In this document: piece after piece, positions 46,194 through 54,289 of the stretch
Numbering within the stretch: position 1 is the first letter of the stretch
Layout: the number at the start of each line of letters is the position of its first letter
Source of the DNA: Acidobacteriota bacterium
Lineage (GTDB): Bacteria > Acidobacteriota > Terriglobia > Terriglobales > Acidobacteriaceae
Assembly: GCA_021804655.1 (NCBI GenBank)
Contig: JAJZHE010000002.1
Span: forward strand, 1-54,289
Reading direction: 5' to 3'
DNA: 54,289 nucleotides
Notes under the pieces: model-generated
What the model was told of the DNA's origin: nothing
Seen by the model: the letters and a program-made list of their open reading frames with translations, nothing else
Database searches by the model: none
Position numbers and translations under genes: made by a program

Positions 46194-47318
46194 ATGAAGC
46201 ATTCAGTTTCCGTGATGGGATTGCCACTGGCACCGGTAACGCTTGGGGAAGCGGTGAACCGGATCGACGCGATGATTGAAAGCGGCGAAACGCATCAGGT
46301 GGCGACGGCGAATCTGGATTTCTGGCTGAACAGCACGCGCGACGAGCATCTGCATCGGATTCTGGCGGGTTGCGAGATGGTGCTGGCTGACGGGATGCCG
46401 CTCGTGTGGGCTTCGCGCATGCTGGGGGATGCGCTGCCGGAGCGCGTGACGGGCGTGGACCTGGTGCCGCAGTTGATGGCAATGAGCGCGCGCAAGGGTT
46501 ATCGCGTTTTTCTGCTGGGTGGTCGCGAAGGAGTGGCGGAGCGTGCCGCAGAGATGTTTGAGCGCCAGTTCCCGGGCGTGCATATCTGCGGAATTTTTGC
46601 TTCTCCGGTGGCGTCTCTGGATGAGATGGACAACAGCGAGATGGTGGAGCGCGTGAAGGCTGCCAAGCCGGATCTGTTGCTGGTGAGCTTTGGAAATCCA
46701 AAGCAGGAGAAGTGGATATGGATGAACAAAAAGCGTATGGGGGTGCCGGTTTCCATTGGTATTGGCGGGAGTCTGGACATGCTGCTGGGCGATTTGAATC
46801 GTGCGCCACGGTGGATGCAGAAGACGGGTCTGGAGTGGGCGATGCGCCTGGCGCAGGAGCCGAAGCGTCTGGGGCCTCGCTACGCGCGGGACTTTGTGGG
46901 ATTGGTGACGAAGCTGCCACTGGCGTTGCTGGGTCGGCTGACCCAGGGCAAGGCGACCGAATCCGTGACGTGCCGACTGCAGGAGTCCGAAGAGGCCTTG
47001 CACTTGCATATTCAAGGGGATTTTGACGCTTCGCTGGCACAGGCGGTGGACGCGACCGTGGATCGCGCAGTCGAAGAAGGCAAGATGGTTTGCCTGCACA
47101 TGGGCGAGGTGAACCGGATGACGGCTGCGGGAGCGGGCCTGATGCTGGATTGCCGCAGGCGGCTGTATGATGCGGGTCTGGTCGTGAATGTGGTTGAGAT
47201 GACGCTTCGGCTGCGGACGCTGATGTATCAATGGGGTCTCAGCTCACTGTTTGGCACGCACGTTATGGTAAGCCGCATGCCTGCGCGGACACAGCCGGTT
47301 TGGGGCACAATGAAATAA
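46194..47318 (+). CDS. WecG/TagA/CpsF-family glycosyltransferase fused to a C-terminal STAS-like domain
   Basis: TANLDFWLNSTRD, ADGMPLVWASRMLG, VFLLGGREGVAERAA, LLVSFGNPKQEKWIW, GIGGSLDMLLGDLNRAPRWMQKTGLEW; then LHLHIQGDFDASLAQAVDATVDRAVEEGKMVCLHMGEVNRMTAAGAGLMLDCRRRLYDAG. Confidence 0.88.
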   Translation: MKHSVSVMGLPLAPVTLGEAVNRIDAMIESGETHQVATANLDFWLNSTRDEHLHRILAGCEMVLADGMPLVWASRMLGDALPERVTGVDLVPQLMAMSARKGYRVFLLGGREGVAERAAEMFERQFPGVHICGIFASPVASLDEMDNSEMVERVKAAKPDLLLVSFGNPKQEKWIWMNKKRMGVPVSIGIGGSLDMLLGDLNRAPRWMQKTGLEWAMRLAQEPKRLGPRYARDFVGLVTKLPLALLGRLTQGKATESVTCRLQESEEALHLHIQGDFDASLAQAVDATVDRAVEEGKMVCLHMGEVNRMTAAGAGLMLDCRRRLYDAGLVVNVVEMTLRLRTLMYQWGLSSLFGTHVMVSRMPARTQPVWGTMK

Positions 47319-47375
47319 ACCGCTCTGGGGCTGGTTTGTCGGGCAGCCCGGCTTGCGGGAGGGACGAGGCAGGCC

Positions 47376-48770
47376 GTGCACCTGAGCGAGACGATTCTGT
47401 TTGTGCCGGCGATCATCGCCGCAGCGGTGGTGTTGGTTGGCGGGGCGCGGCGCGGGTTTCTCTGGGTTTATCTGCCGACGCTGCTGCTGCTTCCCATGTA
47501 CTTCCAACTGCGTTTTCCTCATCTGCCGCCAATTTCATTTGTGGACATGGCCCTGCTGCCGGTGGCGGCGGCATTGATGATCGAGGGGTTGCCGGGATGG
47601 CGACTGCGCGCCATGGACGCACTCGTGATCGCGTTCGTGCTCTCCTGTGGATACTCCGAAGCCAGCGGCGGAACCATCCTGGATGGCGGTTTGCAGGTAT
47701 ATACCAACCTGATTGCGGTTGCGATTCCATACATGATGGGGCGGCAACTGATGGAGCCGCGCAAAGGTGCCAGGGAATCGGTTGCATGGCGGGCGCAGTT
47801 TGTGCGGATGTTTCTGGGATTGCTGACACTGGACGCAGCGATCGGGGTCTACGATTTCCTGAGTGGCAAGTCGAGCAGTCAGCGGATGTGGAAGGTGTTT
47901 TTCCCGGATCAGGTGGTGGAGTGGCCGGAGCAGATGCGATGGGGGTTCGGACGCATTCAGGGACCGTTTTCACAGGCGATTCTGGCGGGCATGATCTTCA
48001 CCATCGGGATTGCGTATTGCATGTGGATGCAACGCGCGGATCGAAGCTGGGGCAGGCGGCCGCTGACGACGACGTTGCGTCTGCGATGGCGCCATGTGGC
48101 GTTGGCGATGATGATTGCCGGACTGCTGATGACGCAGTCGCGTGGGCCGTGGATCGGAGCTTTGATCCTGTTTGCGATTCTTTGGCTGCCGCTGGCGAGT
48201 TCGTTTCGTCAGGCACTGGTGCTGGTGCTGCTGTTGTCGGCAGTGGGCGGCGTGGGAGCCTATCTCTATGGAAAGAAATATACGGCGGGAAGCCGCGAAC
48301 ATGCGCAGACTGTGGAGCAGGAAGACGCGATCTATCGGCGTGAGCTGATTGGGAATTACATGCCGTTGGTGCTGGAAAAACCACTGACGGGGTGGGGCGT
48401 TTCGTTTTATCCGTCCGTACGCGGACAGAAATCGATCGACAATGAATATCTGTTTCTGGCCGTAATTCAGGGAGTGCCAGGGCTGCTTTTGTTTGTGCTG
48501 ATGAGCCTGGGAAGCTGCGTGCGGGTCATCCGCCTGTTGCCGTATGCCGAGCGCGCCGATGACCGCTTTCTGTTGTATGCGCACCTGGCCGTGGTGGTGA
48601 GCCTTCTGGTGACGATGACGACGGTGTATCTGGGGCAGCAGGTGGAGCCGTTGTACTTTCTGGTGCTGGGATGGATGCAGGCGATGGACAGAGATCGGCT
48701 TGCGGTGAATTCAGAGTGGAGCAGGAAGCAGTTGCAGCGCAGGCAGTGGCTTGCGAGCGTGATGAGCTGA
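47376..48770 (+). CDS. O-antigen ligase/Wzy-like polymerase
   Basis: Multiple TM segments; MTQSRGPWIGALILFAIL and GWGVSFYPSVRGQKSIDNEYL. Confidence 0.8.
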   Translation: MHLSETILFVPAIIAAAVVLVGGARRGFLWVYLPTLLLLPMYFQLRFPHLPPISFVDMALLPVAAALMIEGLPGWRLRAMDALVIAFVLSCGYSEASGGTILDGGLQVYTNLIAVAIPYMMGRQLMEPRKGARESVAWRAQFVRMFLGLLTLDAAIGVYDFLSGKSSSQRMWKVFFPDQVVEWPEQMRWGFGRIQGPFSQAILAGMIFTIGIAYCMWMQRADRSWGRRPLTTTLRLRWRHVALAMMIAGLLMTQSRGPWIGALILFAILWLPLASSFRQALVLVLLLSAVGGVGAYLYGKKYTAGSREHAQTVEQEDAIYRRELIGNYMPLVLEKPLTGWGVSFYPSVRGQKSIDNEYLFLAVIQGVPGLLLFVLMSLGSCVRVIRLLPYAERADDRFLLYAHLAVVVSLLVTMTTVYLGQQVEPLYFLVLGWMQAMDRDRLAVNSEWSRKQLQRRQWLASVMS

Positions 48771-48776
48771 AAAACG

Positions 48777-50009
48777 ATGCTGACGACACTGTGGAAACTG
48801 GCGGCAGGACTGGTGTGCGGGCTGAGCCTGCCGCTCTTTGCCGATCTGGCGATTGTCTTGCTGGGCAATGCGGTAGCCACGCTGCGCAGGCCGCCGCGAG
48901 GAGTTGCCAATCGGCAGTGGAATGGTCTGCTGGGCGTCGTGATTCCGGCGCACAACGAGGCGAAGATGATTGCGCGGACGGTGAAGTCGGTGGAGACCTC
49001 CGCCGATGCTGCGGTGCAGGGCTGCGATGGAAGCAGGCGCGCTGTGATGACAGTGGTGGCGCACAACTGCACCGATGGCACGGTGGAGTCGGCTCGTGAA
49101 GCAGGCGCAGAAGTGGTCGAGTTGCGAGACGACGGACGGGATGGAAAATCTGCGGCTCTGCGCGCGGGATTTGCTCATGCGCGCGGCTTCGGTTGTGATG
49201 CGATTGCTGTGATCGACGCGGATTCGATGGTGAACCTGAATTTTGTGGCAGCGATGGAATCGGCTTTGGCGTCTGGAAGCGAGGTGTTGCAATGTCGGTA
49301 TGAACAGACGGCATGCGATGGCGTGCCGGTCAGCGATGGGCAGCGGATGCGCATGCTGGCGTTTCGCGGGATGAATGTGGTGCGCGGGCGAGGACGCGCT
49401 GCGCTGGGATGGTCGAGTGGCATCTTTGGCAATGGATTTGTGTTGCGCCTTGCGCTGTTGGAGCGTGTGCCATACGAAGCACGGAGCATTGCCGAAGATT
49501 TGGAATATCACGCGGAACTGGTGGCGCAGGGCGGTGTGGTGCGCTGGGTGGATGCGGCGCGTGTGACGGCTGCGCTGGCTGATACGAAGGCGGCGCAGGA
49601 CAGCCAGGAAACGCGTTGGGAGGGTGGCAGGCTGCGCGTGGCGCGGACGGCTGGACCTCGGCTTCTGGGTGCTGCGTTGCGTGGAAATCTGCGAGCTGGC
49701 GAAGCGCTGCTGGCGGTGCTGAGCCTGCCATTTTCACTTGGCGTGGCGATGGCGCTGGTGAGCGTTGCGCTGCCCGTGGTGTGGAGTCGGGAATATGGGC
49801 TGGTGTGTATAGGAATCAGTGCGCTCTATGTGGCCGCAGCGGCGCAGATGGGTGAAGAACCAGCGAGAGAATGGCGTGCGTTGCGCGCGGCTCCGGCTTT
49901 GGCGCTGCGCAAACTGATGCTGGTGCCGAGGATTGTGGCGCAGGCAGGCAGACGCGCGGTGTGGGTGAGAACGGGACGGGAAAGCGCGGATGAAGGCAAG
50001 AAGGAATGA
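48777..50009 (+). CDS. Family 2 glycosyltransferase, membrane-anchored
   Basis: LGVVIPAHNEAKMIARTVKSV, VAHNCTDGTVESAREAGAEVV, AIAVIDADSMVNLNF. Confidence 0.87.
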   Translation: MLTTLWKLAAGLVCGLSLPLFADLAIVLLGNAVATLRRPPRGVANRQWNGLLGVVIPAHNEAKMIARTVKSVETSADAAVQGCDGSRRAVMTVVAHNCTDGTVESAREAGAEVVELRDDGRDGKSAALRAGFAHARGFGCDAIAVIDADSMVNLNFVAAMESALASGSEVLQCRYEQTACDGVPVSDGQRMRMLAFRGMNVVRGRGRAALGWSSGIFGNGFVLRLALLERVPYEARSIAEDLEYHAELVAQGGVVRWVDAARVTAALADTKAAQDSQETRWEGGRLRVARTAGPRLLGAALRGNLRAGEALLAVLSLPFSLGVAMALVSVALPVVWSREYGLVCIGISALYVAAAAQMGEEPAREWRALRAAPALALRKLMLVPRIVAQAGRRAVWVRTGRESADEGKKE

Positions 50010-51640
50010 TGGACGCTGAGCAGCAGACGAAGACAGAAAGCGCGCAGCCGGAAATAGAACGGCGCGAGCCTCCGCGGCTGCGAAAAAATGTGGTGACAAC
50101 GATCGGCGCGCGTGCGCTCTATATGATCACGCGCGTGGGCATTCCTCCATTTGTGCTGGCGCGGATCGGGCTGGAAGCGTACGGGCTGTGGACGACGATC
50201 TTCCTGCTGGTCTCCTATCTGGGGCTTTCGACTCTGGGAATCTCCAACGTCTACATCAAGTACGTGGCGGAGTATCACGCGCGGCGCGAGTACGACAAAG
50301 CGAATACGCTGCTTTCGACGGGGTTGTCGATCACCGTGCCGTTGTGTTCGGCGCTGTATGCGGCGATCTGGCTGGGATGGGGATGGGTGGCGAAGCTGCT
50401 GCATCTGCCGGCGTCGCACGCTGCGGACGGCAAGGAAGCTGTGCTGATTGTGGTGGGAATTTTCCTGGCATCGATCTCGCTGAATGTCTTTTCCGACACG
50501 CTGAACGGCATGCAGCAGATTGCGGCGAATCAGTACTTCTGGACGGCGGGATTTCTGGCCGAGTTTGTGCTGATTGTTGTGCTGGTGGGCGGTGGTCGCG
50601 GGATTCGTGGACTGGCGGAGGCCTATCTGGCGCGGACCGTGATCGAGGATGGGCTGAAGATGTGGTGGGCGTGGCGAAAGCTGCCGTGGCTGCATCTGTC
50701 TCCGCGGCTGGCGCGGCGCGCGGCGCTGAAGACGGTGATCCATTTTGGCGGCCTGGTGCAGTTCCAGAGCCTGCTGACGACGATGATCAACTCGATTGAG
50801 CGCATGCTGGCGTTGCTGCTGGTGAATGTGAGCGCGGCGGGGTTGATGGATTTTGCCAAGAAGTGGCCGCAGTCGTTTTCCAGCATTCCGATGGCGTTTT
50901 TTGCGGCATTTCTGCCTGCTGCGTCGCACCTGGAGGCGTCTTCGGATGCGGGGACGAAGCAGAAGAACCTGAGCGATTTCTATCTGCGCGGTGCGCGTTA
51001 TTCCAACCTGTGCACGGCCTATTTCTGCTCGATGATGGCGCTGTGGACGTATCCGATCCTGCACGTGTGGCTGGGGGCGAAGATGCCGATGCCCGGCGTG
51101 CTGACGATGTTGTTTTTTGCTTTCAGCGTTTCGATGCAATTCCACATGCTCACGGGTCCGGGAACGTCGATCCTGCGCGGGATGGGGATGGTGTGGGAAG
51201 AATTTTACTACTCAGTTCCCAACCTCATTTTTCTTGCCGTCACGGTGCCTCTTTCCTATCTATACTTTGAAGCATGGACGACACTAGGAATCGGTGTGGC
51301 AGTTGCAGCGGCCACAATTTGTTCGGCGTGCGTCCTGATGGTGCGCGTGATCTTTGTGCTGCGTGTGAGTGCTGGCGCGTATGTGAAGCAGGTGCTGCTG
51401 CCAGGGTGCGTGCCGTATGCGTCGGCAGCGCTGCTGGCGTGGCCGGTGTGGTGGACGACGGTGCGGCTGGGTCGTTGGACGGGCGCTGGAGTGGTGTTGG
51501 CGGCGGGCGCGCTGCATGGCGCAATCATGATGGCGCTGCTGTATGGAAGCGCGCTGAACGCTCAGGAAAAGCAGCAGGTGAGCCGGATTCCGACGCTTGT
51601 CGGCAGATGGCTGCAAAGCGCGCGGACGGCGGCGCAGTGA
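50006..51640 (+). CDS. Wzx/flippase-like polysaccharide transporter
   Basis: Polytopic membrane protein beginning VVTTIGARALYMITRVGIPPFVLARIGLEAYGLWTTIFLLVSYLGLSTLGISNVYIKYV; ATGA overlap with preceding gene. Confidence 0.85.
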   Translation: MMDAEQQTKTESAQPEIERREPPRLRKNVVTTIGARALYMITRVGIPPFVLARIGLEAYGLWTTIFLLVSYLGLSTLGISNVYIKYVAEYHARREYDKANTLLSTGLSITVPLCSALYAAIWLGWGWVAKLLHLPASHAADGKEAVLIVVGIFLASISLNVFSDTLNGMQQIAANQYFWTAGFLAEFVLIVVLVGGGRGIRGLAEAYLARTVIEDGLKMWWAWRKLPWLHLSPRLARRAALKTVIHFGGLVQFQSLLTTMINSIERMLALLLVNVSAAGLMDFAKKWPQSFSSIPMAFFAAFLPAASHLEASSDAGTKQKNLSDFYLRGARYSNLCTAYFCSMMALWTYPILHVWLGAKMPMPGVLTMLFFAFSVSMQFHMLTGPGTSILRGMGMVWEEFYYSVPNLIFLAVTVPLSYLYFEAWTTLGIGVAVAAATICSACVLMVRVIFVLRVSAGAYVKQVLLPGCVPYASAALLAWPVWWTTVRLGRWTGAGVVLAAGALHGAIMMALLYGSALNAQEKQQVSRIPTLVGRWLQSARTAAQ

Positions 51641-52677
51641 TCGCTCAACTCGTCCTGGAGTTTCATCAAACATTGAGAAGAGTGCTGCTGCTGTGTGTGG
51701 CGATCACGGGAATAGCGGCAGGCGCGCAGCAGACAAGCGTAAAAATGCTGCCAGCGGACTCCGGCAAGTTGACCGTGAGCGAAGAGCCGACGGTGGATGC
51801 GCTGCTGAGTGCGTTTGAAGCGGGGCCGGAAGACGAATATCGGCTGGGTGCAGGCGATGATCTGGAGATCGACGTGGCGGGCAGGCCGGAGCTGGCGCGC
51901 AAGGAGACGGTAGGTCCGGATGGCCGGATCACGTTGTCGTTGCCCGGTGAGATCAAGGTGGAGGGACTGACCAGGCGCGAGGCCGAGGCGGCAATTGAAT
52001 CGGCGTTGCGGCGCTATTATGTGGAGCCGTCGGTCTCGATTACGGTGGCGCGCTATGCGTCGAACCGAGTGCTGCTGCTGGGCGCTGTGCAGCATCCAGG
52101 CGAGGTGACGTTTGTTGGACAGCCGACGCTGCTGGCAGCGCTGGCCGGTGGTGGAACGCTGACGGCTGGCAGCAATAACGCAATCAACAAGACGCAGGAT
52201 TTGCCGGAGCGCTGCGAGGTTTTTCGCGGCGGCGACCGGATGGTGTGGGTGAATGTGAAGAAGCTGGTGGAGACGGGCAACAGCCTCGCAGATCTGCGTC
52301 TGAAGCGCGGAGATGTGGTCTTCGTGCCGAGTCCCGATCAGCGCTACGTAACAGTGCTGGGGCAGGTCGCGCATCCCGGCGCGATTCCCGTGACGGACGA
52401 GTCAACGATTGCTGAAGTGGTTGCGCTTGCGGGCGGACTGACGCCGGCGGCGGGCGGAAATCCGAAGCTGCACCTCTTCGATCCGGTGACGAAGACGCAG
52501 CAGGCGGTCGCATTCAAAGACCTGAAGCGTGCTACAAAGCGGCAGTTGCCGACGCTGCACGAAGGCAGCATTCTGTTTGTGCCGGAGAGCGGTGTGGCCA
52601 AGATCGGCTATGTGCTGCAGCAGTTCGGTGGAATCACGGACCTGGGAACACTGGTATTTCTGACCTATCATCCATGA
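51607..52677 (+). CDS. Polysaccharide export (Wza-like, SLBB) protein
   Basis: EYRLGAGDDLEIDVAGRPELARKETVGPDGRITLSLPGEIKVEGLTRREAEAAIESALRRYYVEPSVSITVARYASNRVLLLGAVQHPGEV; overextended in the track. Confidence 0.92.
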   Translation: MAAKRADGGAVIAQLVLEFHQTLRRVLLLCVAITGIAAGAQQTSVKMLPADSGKLTVSEEPTVDALLSAFEAGPEDEYRLGAGDDLEIDVAGRPELARKETVGPDGRITLSLPGEIKVEGLTRREAEAAIESALRRYYVEPSVSITVARYASNRVLLLGAVQHPGEVTFVGQPTLLAALAGGGTLTAGSNNAINKTQDLPERCEVFRGGDRMVWVNVKKLVETGNSLADLRLKRGDVVFVPSPDQRYVTVLGQVAHPGAIPVTDESTIAEVVALAGGLTPAAGGNPKLHLFDPVTKTQQAVAFKDLKRATKRQLPTLHEGSILFVPESGVAKIGYVLQQFGGITDLGTLVFLTYHP

Positions 52678-54289
52678 CGGAAACGCGCGCGAAATCGACG
52701 GAGCCAGACTCAGCACGAGGAGTTGGCGGCGTCATCTCTGGCGTGGAACTGAATCGTATGCCTGAGGGTGAGCAGCCACTGATTCGGTTGCATCTGCGGC
52801 GTGCATTGCGCATGCGCGGGCGCTGGGTAACGGGGTTTGCGATTGCCGGATCTCTGCTGGCAGTGGCGTTTGTGCTGCATCGCAGGCCGATCTATTCAGC
52901 CACGGCGATGGTGTACGTTCCGCCTTCGCCGCAGCGGATTCTGCCCAATGGAATTCCCAACTGGCCGTATGATTCTCCAACGTATGAGATGCATATTCAA
53001 CAGCAGATCAACACATTTACGCGTGAGGATGTGCTGGCTGGAGCGCTGGCACGACTACGCGGAACGGGATGGCAGCGCGCCGGGGAAAACGATCAGTTGG
53101 CCGAGCGGCGGCTGGTCCATTCCTTTGTGGCGACCCGGGACGGAAACAGCTATCAGATTGCCGTGAAGGCACAGGCATCGACGGCGGAACTGGCTGCGAG
53201 GATGGCCAATGCCGTGGCTGCGAGCTATCTGGAGAATCAACGGCGGCAGGAAGAGTTTGGAGCGACGACGCGCATCAAACTGCTGCAGGACGAGCAGAAA
53301 CGCGTGCAGACACTGTTGGCCAGCGACCGGCAGGAACTGGAAGGAGTGAATCGACAGCTTGGAGTCGGCGCTATTACTCCGAGCACGCCGGACCCTTATG
53401 ACCAGGAGGTTTCCGACCTGAGGACGGAGCTGGCCAAGGCGCGCAGCGCGCACGACCTGGCGGCGGCGCAGTTGCTCTCCTCAGAGAGCGGCGCGTATAT
53501 CGGCGACACGGAGAATCAGGCGCAAAACGATCCGGGACTGATCAGTCTGAAGACGGGGTTGTATCAGAGACGCAGCGCGCTGATCGCGCAGATGGCCGGG
53601 TTGACTCTGCATCATCCGCTCTATAAACAGGACACGATCGAGCTGCAGCAACTGGACAAAGCTATCGACGATGTGACGCAGAAGCTGGAGGCGGCAGCGC
53701 GCGAGCGAATTGGGAAGAAGCTGGACGGAGAGGTGAAGACGACCGAAGACGAGGTGGAAAAACTGAGCGCAGAACTGGCGCGGGCGACGGTTGCGGCTGG
53801 CGATTCGACGCAGTATCTGCAACAGGCAAATGGGTTGAGCGCGGAGATTGACCGACTGCAGAAACGTTACGGAATGATTGACGAGCAGATGCACGACCAG
53901 ATGCTGCAACATGAGGCACCCAACGGCATTCACATTGCTGCGGAGGCAATCGTGCCGATCAAGCCCGATGCCTCGAAGACGCTGCTGGAGGCAGTGGCGG
54001 GCATTGTTCTCTTTGGGATGATGGGCTTGTGCGTGGCCATCGTGAGGAATCGGCTGGACCCGCTGATTTATGTGGCTGGCGATGTGGAAGAGGTCACTGG
54101 AGCAAAAGCGCTTGCAGTCGTGCCGGATGCAGCAGAGGTTTCCGCGCGGTACCGTGAGCAGACGCTGCTGCGTGTGGTGGCGGCTCTGGAAGATGCGCGC
54201 AGGAAACACGGCGCTCAGCGCTATCTGTTGCTGGGCGTTGCGCAGGAGACGATGGTTCAGGAAGTTTTCGAGCTTCTGAAACAGTGCCA
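52674..54289 (+). CDS. Wzz/GumC-type chain-length determinant, partial (runs off right edge)
   Basis: Own translation: MTETRAKSTEPD...PLIRLHLRRALRMRGRWVTGFAIAGSLLAVAFVLHRRPIYSATAMVYVPPSPQ... coiled-coil ...IVPIKPDASKTLLEAVAGIVLFGMMGLCVAIVRNRLDPLIYVAGDVEEVTGAKALAVVPDA. Open to the window end; absent from the track. Confidence 0.88.
   Translation, partial: MTETRAKSTEPDSARGVGGVISGVELNRMPEGEQPLIRLHLRRALRMRGRWVTGFAIAGSLLAVAFVLHRRPIYSATAMVYVPPSPQRILPNGIPNWPYDSPTYEMHIQQQINTFTREDVLAGALARLRGTGWQRAGENDQLAERRLVHSFVATRDGNSYQIAVKAQASTAELAARMANAVAASYLENQRRQEEFGATTRIKLLQDEQKRVQTLLASDRQELEGVNRQLGVGAITPSTPDPYDQEVSDLRTELAKARSAHDLAAAQLLSSESGAYIGDTENQAQNDPGLISLKTGLYQRRSALIAQMAGLTLHHPLYKQDTIELQQLDKAIDDVTQKLEAAARERIGKKLDGEVKTTEDEVEKLSAELARATVAAGDSTQYLQQANGLSAEIDRLQKRYGMIDEQMHDQMLQHEAPNGIHIAAEAIVPIKPDASKTLLEAVAGIVLFGMMGLCVAIVRNRLDPLIYVAGDVEEVTGAKALAVVPDAAEVSARYREQTLLRVVAALEDARRKHGAQRYLLLGVAQETMVQEVFELLKQC

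Noticed and set aside
1-54289. IS elements, prophage, integrase, defence island or BGC
   Set aside because: No transposase, integrase, phage structural, restriction or NRPS/PKS motifs recognised in any translated frame.

Overview
A GC-rich, densely coded bacterial chromosome segment; gene content and style suggest Acidobacteria (inference, no search run). It is mostly housekeeping on the left: divergent argS/metG, tatD, yajQ, a polyprenyl synthase, a nucleoside-salvage cluster (udk, PNP, deoC, hpt) interrupted by a GAF-GAF-SpoIIE phosphatase, lgt, truA, aroA, lspA/ileS, tonB, truB, folE plus two PTPS paralogs. On the right is a large exopolysaccharide region (~37.6 kb to the window end) with glycosyltransferases, a GH51-like lipoprotein, WecG-, Wzy-, Wzx-, Wza- and Wzz-type genes. 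The most interesting unit is a three-gene redox module at ~12.3-17.2 kb: a monoheme cytochrome-porin resembling Cyc2, a Rieske protein, and a cytochrome b carrying four tandem C-terminal CXXCH cytochrome c domains. It is preceded by a perfect TGTGA-N6-TCACA CRP-type site and closed by a strong intrinsic terminator. Other structure not explained by genes includes a dispersed ~135 bp repeat family (three copies), many 12/15-bp tandem microduplications at gene ends, a possible truncated dppC, a WecG-STAS fusion and an AT-rich intergenic island. Two real edge genes (argS and a Wzz-type gene) are absent from the supplied ORF track.
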